Shown one piece after another: positions 25,151 through 35,646 of a stretch of DNA of 64,000 nt. The DNA is from Phocoena phocoena (lineage: Eukaryota > Chordata > Mammalia > Artiodactyla > Phocoenidae). Each line of letters starts with the position of its first letter. The stretch's first letter is position 1. Made by a program: the position numbers and the translations under genes. The notes beneath the pieces were generated by a model. It ran no database searches. It was not told where the DNA came from and saw only the letters and a program-made list of their open reading frames with translations. The DNA lies in contig NC_089239.1 in assembly GCF_963924675.1 (NCBI RefSeq), positions 35,983,818 to 36,047,817 of the forward strand, given 5' to 3'.

Positions 25151-25785
25151 AAGTATATTGAAAAAGGTAAAAAAAGAAATTATGATCCAATCCATTTAAA
25201 AATATAATTTTTGTAGTGAGAGACTACTTGGATAATTGGAGAGAATAGAAACAAGGCATTTTACTTTATTACTTTCTTTTGTGATATCGTGTATGTATTC
25301 TATAGGGTATTTATTTTCCTCACGTATCATACTACAAGGGAAGGTATCCAGTTTAGAGGGAAGAATTTGCCATGGAAATAAAAGGAGCCAGAAAACCCAG
25401 AAATGTAACTTTCCTACAGTCCCTTTCTTATCCTTTCCTCCTCCTACTTCTGTTATCCATCACTTTCCTATAACTTGGATGAAGCCATCATCCTTTTACA
25501 TTTACAGTTCCAATTGATTAAGAGGCAGTAGTTACTTAGGCTTATTTGAACAAGAGAAAAAGAATATGTTAACAACAGGGGCACAAATTATGCAATTTAT
25601 TATTTTGGCAAAAACCTGAATGTGTTATCATTTCAAATGGTAACATGTCCAAAATCTTGCATTGAGAACCAAAATGATATCTTTCAGTTCACTCAGAATA
25701 TTGACTTAACGTACCTCCATACTGATGAATCCCTTTAAAAACCTAACCAGCATATGTAAATCCAGACTTAGAATCATTGCTTTCT
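25151..25785. other. Unique non-coding DNA
   Basis: No gene recognised; AT-rich. The plus-strand frame at 25236-25517 is probably chance. Confidence 0.4.
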
Positions 25786-25801
25786 AAAATGAGAGGGAAC
25801 C

Positions 25802-26010
25802 GGGCTTCCCTAGTGGCGCAGTGGTTGAGAGTCTGCCTGCCGATGCAGGGGACACGGGTTCGTGCCCCGGTCCGGGAAGATCCCACATGCCGCGGAGCGG
25901 CTGGGCCCGTGAGCCATGGCCGCTGAGCCTGCGCGTCCGGAGCCTGTGCTCCGCAGTGGGAGAGGCCACAGCAGTGAGAGGCCCACGTACTGCAAAATAT
26001 AAAATAAAAT
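25802..26010 (+). mobile_element. Cetacean CHR-2-type SINE with perfect duplications
   Basis: A full-length element from GGGCTTCCCTAGTGG, through the B box GGTTCGTGCC, to the tail 'gcaaaatataaaataaaataa'. It is flanked by identical 16 bp target-site duplications, AAAATGAGAGGGAACC, at 25786-25801 and 26011-26026. The perfect match suggests a fairly recent insertion. Open frames of 60-109 codons across it are repeat artefacts. Confidence 0.97.
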
Positions 26011-26111
26011 AAAATGAGAGGGAACCAAATCACATGCAAACAAAGCAAAACGAAGACCCAGGAGAGGTTCAATAATTTACATAATCCTTTCGTTAGGTAT
26101 TAGTGTCCATG

Positions 26112-26650
26112 AGGTTTTTTTTAAGTTTCTTTTTTAACTTTTTATTTTATATTGGCGTATATCCGATTAACAATGTTATGTTAGTTTCAGGTGCACAGCA
26201 AGGCAACTCAGCCATACATATGCATGTATCCATTCTCCCCCAGAGTCCTGTCCCGTCCAGGCTGCCACATAACATTGAGCAGGGTTCCCTGTGCTATACG
26301 GTAAGTCCTTGTTGGTTACCCTTTTTAAATATAGCAGTGTGTACGTGCCAATCCCAAACTCCGTAACTATCCGTTCCCTCCACCCTTCCCTCCCGGGTAA
26401 CCATAAGTTCATTTGCTAAGTCTGTGAGTCCATTCCTGTTTTGTAAATACGGTCATTTGTATCATTTCTTTTTATATTCTGCATATAAGTGATGTACAAT
26501 ATTTCTCTTCCTCTGTCTGACTTCACTCAGTATGACAATCTCTAGGTCCACCCATGTTGCTGCAAAGGGCATTATTTCATCCTTTTTTATGGCTGAGTAA
26601 TATTCCATTGTATACATGTACCACATCTTTTTTATCCATTCCTCTGAGTG
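26112..26650 (-). mobile_element. 5'-truncated L1, 3' end, older subfamily
   Basis: The plus strand runs from a T-rich start ('ttttttaactttttattttatattggcg') through an antisense 3' UTR to the antisense ORF2 C-terminus. In translation the minus strand gives EWIKKMWYMYTMEYYSAIKK followed by a subfamily-specific tail (DEIMPFAATW). That tail differs from the NEIELFVMRW-type tail of the 30.5 kb L1. It ends near 26650, where the L1 frame stops matching. Non-functional. Confidence 0.85.
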
Positions 26651-26876
26651 TCCCTGAGTTTTGTGTCCCACCTTCTGGATCCCGACTCTACCTTCCACTC
26701 CACTCCACTCTGCCTCTGACTGGAGTAAAGAAGAATGTGGTGGTCGTGAAATGTACCCAAAAATTGACCATAGGGTTACTTTACAAAGCAGCCTCCCATA
26801 GTATATTAGAGGGGTAATTTTCAAATGAAAAACAAAGACAGAAACTATAGTAGCGACTAGTTTCAGACACCAAGCT
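26651..26876. other. Unique non-coding DNA
   Basis: A short spacer between the L1 tail and a MIR; nothing recognised. Confidence 0.35.
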
Positions 26877-27055
26877 CATCTTTACAACCATGCTGTCAGA
26901 TATGCATTGTCGTGTCCAATGTTACAGATTAGAGTATGGAGGCTTGGAGAGGTTAGTTGGACTATTTGCCCAAGGTCAGACAGCGTAGCAGCCAAAACAT
27001 AGACTTCACAGCTTGTCTGACTTTGAAGACCAACCACTTTCCATTACACTGTGCT
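26877..27055 (-). repeat. MIR SINE
   Basis: The plus strand shows the antisense MIR order: 'ttacagattagagtatggaggcttggagaggtta', 'tttgcccaaggtcagacagcgtag', 'ccaccactttcc'-like end. The middle block is well preserved. Confidence 0.75.
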
Positions 27056-27814
27056 TTCTCTCCTTTGTACTTGACACTTCTCAAGCAAAATCAGTTTGTA
27101 TCTGTTTGAATAAGTGAACACTGCTCTAAAGTATTCTAGAACTGTATCAGTGTCTGCCCATTCCACAGACGTCCACCTTGTGTCAGAGTTGTGTCGGTAA
27201 TAAGGGATTTCTGCTACCCATAAGCGTTCCACATCATGCCAGTCTCCTGTGCCTCCATGCTTATAGCTCACTTTCCTTCCCACCATCCTTCAAAAGTTAC
27301 AGGTCAAAAACTACTCAGCTCTTTGTCAGTTAACAGTGTTCATTGCTGTGTTCAACGCCGTGTTCAAAGTGAAGCCAGCAAGATTTCCAGATAAATGAAA
27401 GACATGCTGATAAGGACCAAACAAGAGGACATAACGAGGAAAAACACTGAATGATCACAATTGATTTGGTGCATTTTCCACTGTTTCAACGCCTGACATC
27501 CCTTTGCCTATCACATCTCCTTTCTGGGACATCTCTACACCTAGCAGAGGCAGTCTCTGACCGTCTCTTTCAACGTGTACTACCCCTTCCAGTACCCCAA
27601 TGTGGTTTAGAATCCTCCCAGCAGCTCTGTACCTTTAGTTTAGTTGTTGGGCGTTCCCCCTTCTCTCTTCACTTTCCTTTTGCCCAAATCAAACACAAAA
27701 CTCTCTCTTCTTCCTTGAGTGGGTCTGCATACCTGGCATGATTGTTAATGCGTTTCAAGTTACAGGAAGTGCGTTAAAGGAAATAGAAGGAAGGTTATCA
27801 TTTGTTCTGAGCCT
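27056..27814. other. Non-coding DNA, possible L2 body
   Basis: No gene is seen. The C/T-rich part at about 27470-27740 precedes an L2 tail and may be the body of the same L2. This is inference from position only. Confidence 0.35.
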
Positions 27815-27935
27815 GCGTCCTCACTAGAATGTAAACTCCATGAAGGTAGAGCTGTAACTGTCTTGTTCACCTCTCTGTCCTCAGAGCCTCGAACAGCGAA
27901 CACGAAGAAGTGAATGAATGAGTGAATTGCACTGA
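27815..27935 (+). repeat. L2 3' end
   Basis: The tail motif order is clear: 'tagaatgtaaactccatgaag', then 'gtcttgttcacctctctgtcctcag', then 'gaatgaatgagtgaatt'. This is a typical L2 terminus. Confidence 0.8.
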
Positions 27936-30506
27936 TTTACCGGGAAGCCCCAGTGGCTGCCCATTGCTCTCGGCTCGTTTACTTTCTAACCTTTAGCACG
28001 GCAGCGCATCTTTGTTAACACGACATACAGGTAGTTGCCATTCTTGTGCTGACTCGCACTACATTCGATTCGCCTTCGGCTTGTGCATCTATGTGATAAG
28101 CATCCCGAATTGATAATCACTGCCGTGTGTGACGTTGTTAAAGTGGTCACTTGTCTGTCCTGTAGCTTCTTGACACTAATTAGCCCCTCTCCCTCCTTCT
28201 TGAGTTCTTTGACTTTTTCTGAGCTCCTAATAATATGTGAAACCTGCTGGTGTGTATATAGTACATTCTGGCAAATGAAATTTGGATAATTATATTGTTT
28301 TTCCTTAGAGATATTATGTGTTTTCTGCAGTGTTAGATTTGAAAGCAGATATTTCAATGAAAAGAGTCAAACGTAGTTAGCAGTGAGAGGAGGTGACAGT
28401 GGAATAGAAAGTTACGAAACAGGTTCTGGCTGTCTTTTTTCCATCACCTACGTTATTTCCTTCAAACTCGAAACATCCTTCCGTTTTGTTTGTTTTAACT
28501 TCCTGAAACTGGGATGTATTTTTTAACTGATGTCAAAAGAAACTTGCTGGTTGCCAGGTAGAGGAGTAAATAGTGACGAGGTTATCCCTGTGGTGCGCTG
28601 CCTAATTACGGATGAGCAGAAGTGATCCTTTAGACTTCTGATGAGAAGGCTCGTGACCCTGTTACCAATGCAAAAAATGGTACTTAACTATGTGGATTAA
28701 GGGGAACTAATACCTGCTGGTATTAAGAAAAAGAAAAACAAACTGTGGACATTTTATGTAGCTTTTTACCCCATACAGGAAGTAATTAAGTTGATGATTG
28801 ATGTAGAAATTTATGATATCACTCATAAGAGGAAATACAGTTGTGTGAATTTGGGTAGGTCATTTAACTTCTCTAAGCATTGATATCTTCACCTGTGTAT
28901 AAGGAATTAGGCCAAGAATATTTTGAGATCCCTTCCAATCCTAATATACTGTATTCTTGTGTTGAAAATGAATCGTCAAAACTTAGCAAGATTTTAAAAC
29001 TCCTGTAGTTGTCATCTAATATAACATTCTTTGTGGCCTACAAGGGTTTCTCCGGTGTCTTCTCCTAGATCATTTCAATAAAGGAAATTATAGATATGTA
29101 AGTCTTTCAATGAAATCACAAAATTCTGAGGAGAAAAACAGACTTTCTCTCTGATCTTTTTATGTATTTAGGGAAAAAAGAACGGTTTATTTATCAGCAA
29201 AGACCTTTACCCAGAAGCTAAGGACAAATCCGGGTTCCACTTACTCAGACCAAAATGTTTCTTTTATTACAACAGTGATTTATTATGGTAAGTTATGTGT
29301 TCATTCTAAAACCAACCCGTTTTGTAGCTCGATGAATCACTCAGGTGGTGAATCCAGATCCCCTCCAGGACTCTGCCTTGAGTGTGGCAGAGTCAGCACC
29401 CATATGCCGCCTGTACCCTAAGTACTTAGTACGTTACATGACTGCACTGTTGTACTGCGTCCATGTTTAGCTTCAGTGACAAATGTTTGTGTTTGCTGTG
29501 CTTGCAGCTAAAACTCACCTTGGCACCTGAGCTTGCCAATTTCTGTTCCTGTCGTTCTGAAGCGATTCCAGGGTAGATTCTAGCTTCTGGTATTTTCATA
29601 GGGAAGTGGGAAGAAGCACTTGACATATTGGGGTCAGTGCAGTAATGGAACCTGAAAGGGTTTGGAGAGGATGGAGATAAGCACAGGGAAGGGTGCTGTT
29701 CAGAGGCGAACCCTAAAATGAACCAACGTCTCAATATCCCTTGGGCTCAAAAAGACTATGTCCTGACTTAATTTGTGTATTATGGATAAATGAGGCGCAC
29801 TTCCAAGTATATAAAAATTGCTCAACATATCTGTTTTTCTCTTTTATTAAGCATTACCTTTCTTATCACTTAGGAGTTTGTGAGGGTGTCATGACCATTT
29901 TGAAAGACAGGTGTCTTCTCTCTCTGCTCTGCTGCTTTTTCTGTTATTGTGTATCTCTAGTTGTGAATCCAGGATGGGTTTCGGGCCCTGTTTCACCCTT
30001 CTTCCTTCCTGCTGGAGTCATAGCAACTTTTTACCTCTCTACTCCATTTGCTTCTGCAGCCCAGATAGTCCCAAAGGCCAACCCGAACCTTCCCCCTGCC
30101 GTGACCAGCGAGCGGTCCCTCCTCCCTAGCCATCTGTTGGTTCACTCCCTTGTTCATGTCTTCATTCCTGTGTTCATTTAATGAATATTTGTTCAGCACC
30201 AACTTGAGGGCCAAGTGTTTGGAACATAAATTCCAATTAGGCACCAAATTAGGCACAGACATGGCTTATACGACAGTATACTGGGGAGAAGCGTAATTCC
30301 ACAGCTACCGTACAAGGTGATAAGTACACCAAGTATATGTAGGTACGGGTGCCAGCGGTCTAAATCAGACTGTGGCGAGGGAGAGACACACACTGCTTTG
30401 AGCCTTTGCTTCGTCCAGTGTATCAGTAGGTTTGTATGTGTTTAGTTGGCTTTATGTATTTAGTTCAGTGTCCGTGTCGGCAAGATATCCTAATAACAAC
30501 CAGTAA
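27936..30506. other. Unique non-coding DNA
   Basis: No gene found. The longest frames (123 codons at 27986-28357 minus; 146 codons at 29741-30181 plus) have no recognisable domain. The second is rich in serine, leucine, cysteine and proline and begins in a region without promoter-like sequence. I do not annotate them as genes. Confidence 0.4.
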
Positions 30507-30522
30507 TGGAAAATTACTTTTT
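30507..30522 (+). repeat. Target-site duplication, left copy
   Basis: TGGAAAATTACTTTTT, identical to 37358-37373. It marks the 3' side of the L1 insertion; its T run is continuous with the L1 A tail in antisense. Confidence 0.9.
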
Positions 30523-30895
30523 TTTTTCATTTTAACATCTTTATTGGAGTTTAATTGCTTTACAATGGTGTGTTAGTTTCAGCTTCACAACAAAATGAAT
30601 CAGTTATACATATACGTATGTTCCCATATCTCTTCCCCCTTGCGTCTCCCTCCCTCCCAGCCTCCCTATCCCACCCCTCCAGGCGGTCACAAAGCACCGA
30701 GCTGATCTCCCTGTGCTATGTGGCTGCTTCCCACTAGCTATCTACCTTACGTTTGGTAGTGTATATGTGTCCATGCCACTCTCTCGCTTTGTCACAGTTT
30801 ACCCTTCCCCCTCCCCATAGCCTCAAGTCCATTCTCTAGTAAGTCTGTGTCTTTATTTCTGTTTCACCCCTAGGTTTTTCATGACATTTTTTTCT
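30523..30895 (-). other. L1 3' UTR and polyadenylation signal
   Basis: Between the ORF2 stop and the A tail. The antisense AATAAA (TTTATT on the plus strand at 30540-30545) sits just before the tail. The C/T-rich plus-strand tract at about 30640-30690 corresponds to the G/A-rich tract common in mammalian L1 3' UTRs. Confidence 0.85.
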
Positions 30896-33800
30896 TTAAA
30901 TTCCATATATATGTGTTAGCATATGGTATTTGTCTCTCTCTTTCTGACTTACTTCACTCTGTATGACAGACTCTAGGTCCATCCACCTCATTACAAATAG
31001 CTCAATTTCGTTTCTTTTTATGGCTGAGTAATATTCCATTGTATATATGTGCCACATCTTCTTTATCCATTCATCCGATGATGGACATTTAGGTTGTTTC
31101 CATCTCTGGGCTATTGTAAATAGAGCTGCAATGAACATTTTGGTACATGACTCTTTTTGAATTATGGTTTTCTCAGGGTATATGCCCAGTAGTGGGATTG
31201 CTGGGTCATATGGTAGTTCTATTTATAGTTTTTTAAGGAACCTCCATACTGTTCTCCACAGCGGCTGTATCAATTTACATTCCCACCAACAGTGTAAGAG
31301 GGTTCCCTTTTCTCCACACCCTCTCCAGCATTTATTGTTTCTAGATTTTTTGATGATGGCCATTCTGACTGGTGTGAGATGATATCTCATTGTAGTTTTG
31401 ATTTGCATTTCTCTAATGATTAGTGATGTTGAGCATTCTTTCATGTGTTTGTTGGCAGTCTGTATATCTTCTTTGGAGAAATGTCTATTTAGGTCTTCTG
31501 CCCATTTTTGGATTGCGTTGTTTGTTTTTTTGTTATTAAGCTGCATGAGCTGCTTATAAATTTTGGAGATTAATCCTTTGTCAGTTGCTTCATTTGCAAA
31601 TATTTTCTCCCATTCTGAGGGTTGTCTTTTGGTCTTGTTTATGGTTTCCTTTGCTCTGCAAAAGCTTTTAAGTTTCATTAGGTCCCATTTGTTTATATTT
31701 CCATTCCTCTAGGAGGTGGGTCAAAAAGGACCTTGCTGTGATTTATGTCATAGAGTGTCCTGCCTATGTTTTCCTCTAAGAGTTTGATAGTTTCTGGCCT
31801 TACATTTAGGTCTTTAATCCATTTTGAGCTTATTTTTGTGTATGGTGTTAGGGAGTGATCTAATCTCATACTTTTACATGTAGCTGTCCAGTTTTCCCAG
31901 CACCACTTATTGAAGAGGCTGTCCTTTCTCCACTCTACATTCCTTCCTCCTTTATCAAAGATAAGGTGACCATATGTGCGTGGGTTTATCTCTGGGCTTT
32001 CTCTCCTGTTCCATTGATCTATATTTCTGTTTTTGTGCCAGTACCATACTGTCTTGATTATTGTAGCTTTGTAGTATAGTCTGAAGTCAGGAAGCCTGAT
32101 TCCTCCAGCTCCGTTTTTCGTTCTCAAGATTGCTTTGGCTATTCGGGGTCTTTTGTGTTTCCATACAAATTGTGAAATTTTTTGTTCTAGTTCTGTGAAA
32201 AATGCCATTGGTAGTTTGATAGGGATGGCATTGAATCTGTGGATTGCTTTGGGTAGTATAGTCATTTTCACAATGTTGGTTCTTCCAATCCAAGAACATG
32301 GTATATCTCTCCATCTATTTGTATCATCTTTAATTTCTTTCATCAGTGTCTTATAATTTTCTGCATACAGGTCTTTTGTCTCCTTAGGTAGGTTTATTCC
32401 TAGATATTTTATTCTTTTTGTTGCAGTGGTAAATGGGAGTGTTTTCTTGATTTCACTTTCAGATTTTTCATCCTTAGTGTATAGGAATGCCAGAGATTTC
32501 TGTGCATTAACTTTGTATCCTGCTACTTTATCAAATTCATTGATTAGCTCTAGTAGTTTTCTGGTAGCATCTTTAGGATTCTCTATGTATAGTATCATGT
32601 CATCTGCAAAGAGTGACAGCTTTACTTCTTCTTTTCCGATTTGGATCCCTTTTATTTCCTTTTCTTCTCTGATTGCTGTGGCTAAAACTTCCAAAACTAT
32701 GTTGAATAAGAGTGGTGAGAGTGGACAACCTTGTCTTGTTCCCGATCTTAGTGGAAATGCTTTCAGTTTTTCACCGTTGAGGACGATGTTGGCTGTGGGT
32801 TTGTCATATATGGCCTTTATTATGTTGAGGAACGTTCCCTCTGTGCCTGCTTTCTGCAGGGTTTTTATCATAAATTGGTGTTGAATTTTGTCAAAAGCTT
32901 TCTCTGCATGTATTGAGATGATCATATGGTTTTTCTCCTTCAATTTGTTAATATGGTGTATCACGTTGATTGATTTGCGTATATTGAAGAATCCTTGCGT
33001 TCCTGGAATAAACCCCACTTGATCATGGTGTATGATCCGTTTAATGTGCTGTTGGATTCTGTTTGCTAGTATTTTGTTGAGGATTTTTGCATCTATGTTC
33101 ATCGGTGATATTGGCCTGTAGTTTTCTTTCTTCGTGACATCCTTGTCTGGTTTTGGTATCAGGGTGATGGTGGCCTCGTAGAATGAGTTGGGGAGTGTTC
33201 CTCCCTCTGCTATATTTTGGAAGAGTTTGAGAAGGATAGGTGATAGCTCTTCTCTAAATGTTTGATAGAATTCGCCTGTGAAGCCATCTGGTCCTGGGCT
33301 TTTGCTTGTTGGAAGATTTTTAATCACAGTTTCAATTTCAGTGCTTGTGATTGGTCTGTTCATATTTTCTATTTCTTCCTGATTCAGTCTTGGCAGGTTG
33401 TGCCTTTCTAAGAATTTGTCCATTTCTTCCAGGTTGTCCATTTTATTGGCATAGAGTTGCTTGTAGTAATCTCTCATGATCTTTTGTATTTCTGCAGTGT
33501 CAGTTGTTACTTCTCCTTTTTCGTTTCTAATTCTATGGATTTCAGTCTTCTCCCTTTTTTTCTTGATGAGTCTGGCTAATGGTTTATCAATTTTGTTTAT
33601 CCTTTCAACGAACCAGCTTTTAGTTTTATTGATCTTTGCTATTGTTTCCTTCATTTCTTTTTCATTTATTTCTGATCTGATTTTTATGATTTCTTTCCTT
33701 CTGCTAACTTTGGGGTTTTGTTGTTCTTCTTTCTCTAATTGCTTTAGGTGCAAGGTTAGGTTGTTTATTCGAGATGTTTCCTGTTTCTTAAGGTATGATT

Positions 33801-34704
33801 GTATTGCTATAAACTTCCCTCTTAGAACTGCTTTTGCTGCATCCCATAGATTTTGAGTCGTCGTGTCTCCATTGTCATTTGTTTCTAGGTATTTTTTGAT
33901 TTCCTCTTTGATTTCTTCAGTGATCACTTCGTTATTAAGTAGTGTATTGTTTAGCCTCCATGTGTTTGTATTTTTTACAGATCTTTTCCTGTAATTGATA
34001 TCTAGTCTCATAGCGTTGTGGTCAGAAAAGATACTTGATACAATTTCAATTTTCTTAAATTTACCAAGGCTTGATTTGTGACCCAAGATATGATCTATCC
34101 TGGAGAATGTTCCATGAGCACTTGAGAAAAATGTGTATTCTGTTGTTTTTGGATGGAATGTCCTCTAAATATCGATTAAGTCCATCTTGTTTAATGTATC
34201 ATTTAAAGCTTGTGTTTCCTTATTTATTTTCATTTTGGATGGTCTGTCCATTGGTGAAAGTGGGGTGTTCAAGTCCCCTACTATGACTGTGTTACTGTCG
34301 ATTTCCCCTTTTATGGCTGTTAGTATTTGCCTTATGTATTGCGGTGCTCCTATGTTGGGTGCATAAATATTTACAATTGTTATATCTTCTTCTTGGATCG
34401 ATCCCTTGATCATTATGTAGTGTCCTTCTTTGTCTCTTCTAATCGTCTTTATTTTAAAGTCTATTTTGTCTGATATGAGAATTGCTACTCCAGCTTTCTT
34501 TTGGTTTCCATTTGCATGAAATACCTTTTTCCATCCCCTTACTTTTAGTCTGTATGTGTCTCTAGGTCTGAAGTGGGTCTCTTGTAGACAGCAAATATAT
34601 GGGTCTTGTTTTTGTATCCATTCAGCCAATCTGTGTCTTTTGGTGGGAGCATTTAGTCCATTTACATTTAAGGTAATTGTCAATATGTGTGTTCCCGTTC
34701 CCAT
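30896..34704 (-). pseudogene. L1 ORF2 (endonuclease and reverse transcriptase), inactivated
   Basis: ORF2p nicks target DNA and reverse-transcribes L1 RNA at the break. The frame starts ATG (34704, MGTGTHILTITLNVNGLN). The apurinic-type endonuclease shows the LNVNGLN, LQETH and VGDLN motifs, with SDHN after the first stop. The reverse transcriptase shows [11 protein letters not shown] and the FADD active site (32599-32607). The C-terminal Cys/His cluster is [18 protein letters not shown]. Lesions: an in-frame TAG at 34165-34167 (codon 180); codon 599 reads His where the catalytic Asp of motif A is expected (32908-32910); a 10 bp deletion near 31690, which shifts frame; and an in-frame TAA at 31223-31225. 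Restoring 10 bp to the length gives 1273 codons, matching the family's usual 1,275 or so. Leu to Pro is also seen in RPISPMNID. No protein of full length can be made. Confidence 0.95.
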
Positions 34705-34762
34705 TTTCTTAATTGTTTTGGGTTCGTTATTGTAGGTCTTTTCCTTCTTTTCTGTTTCTTGT

Positions 34763-35646
34763 CTAGAGAAGTTCCTTTAGCAGTTGTTGTAGAGCTGGTT
34801 TGGTGGTGCTGAACTCTCTCAGCTTTTGCTTGTCTGTAAAGGTTTAATTTCTCCATCAAATCTGAATGAGATCCTTGCTGGGTAGAGTAATCTTGGTTGC
34901 AGGTTTTTCTCCTTCAACACTTTCACTATGTCCTGCCAGTCCCTTCTGGCTTGCAGAGTTTCTGCTGAAAGATCAGCTGTTCACCTTATGGGGATTCCCT
35001 TGTGTGTTATTTGTTGTTTTTCCCTTGCTGCTTTTAATATGCTTTCTTTGTATTTAATTTTTGACAGTTTGATTAATATGTGTCTTGGCATATTTCCCCT
35101 TGGATTTATCCTGTATGGGACTCTCTGTGCTTCCTGGACTTAACTATTTCCTTTCCCATATTAGGGAAGTTTTCAACTATAATCTCTTCAAGTATTTTCT
35201 CAGTCCCTTTCTTTTTCTCTTCTTCTGGAACCCCTATCATTCGAATGTTGGTGCGTTTAATGTTGTCCCAGAGGTCTCTGAGACTGTCCTCAGTTCTTTT
35301 CATTCTTTTTTCTTTATTCTGCTCTGCAGTAGTTATTTCCACTATTTTATCTTCCAGGTCACTTATCCGTTCTTCTTCCTCAGTTATTCTGCTATTGATC
35401 CCATCTAGAGTATTTTTCGTTTCATTTATTGTGTTGTTCATCATTGTTTGTTTCATCTTTAGTTCTTCTAGGTCCTTGTTAACTGTTTCTTGCATTTTGC
35501 CTATTCTATTTCCAAGATTTTGGATCATCTTTACTATCATTATTCTGAATTCTTTTTGAGGTAGACTGCCTATTTCCTCTTCATTTGTTAGGTCTGGTGG
35601 GTTTTTATCTTGCTCCTTCATCTGCTGTGTTTTTCTGTCTTTTCAT
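34763..35646 (-). pseudogene. L1 ORF1 (RNA-binding coiled-coil protein), frameshifted
   Basis: ORF1p is the trimeric RNA chaperone that coats L1 RNA. An open stretch of 171 codons (35621-35106) begins MKEQDKNPPDLTNEEEIGS and contains a long heptad-like coiled coil (about residues 38-115). Then comes the start of the RNA-recognition domain (DSLRDLWDNIKRTNIRMIGV). The frame is lost near 35108, where two bases appear to be missing. The downstream frame continues to show a C-terminal-domain-like sequence, interrupted by a TGA near 34987 and a further one-base shift near 34850, ending at TAG at 34763-34765. The likely original start is the ATG at 35644-35646, and the frame appears to shift before 35621. 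The product would be non-functional. Confidence 0.88.

Noticed and set aside
27986..28357. 123-codon minus-strand frame
   Set aside because: No recognisable domain and no coding signature; single frame in non-repeat DNA.
29741..30181. 146-codon plus-strand frame rich in Ser, Leu, Cys and Pro
   Set aside because: No domain, no sign of exon structure or codon bias, and no support for a promoter nearby. Chance frame in pyrimidine-rich DNA.
32426..32884. 152-codon plus-strand open frame
   Set aside because: It is the antisense of conserved L1 ORF2 sequence; a shadow frame, not a gene.
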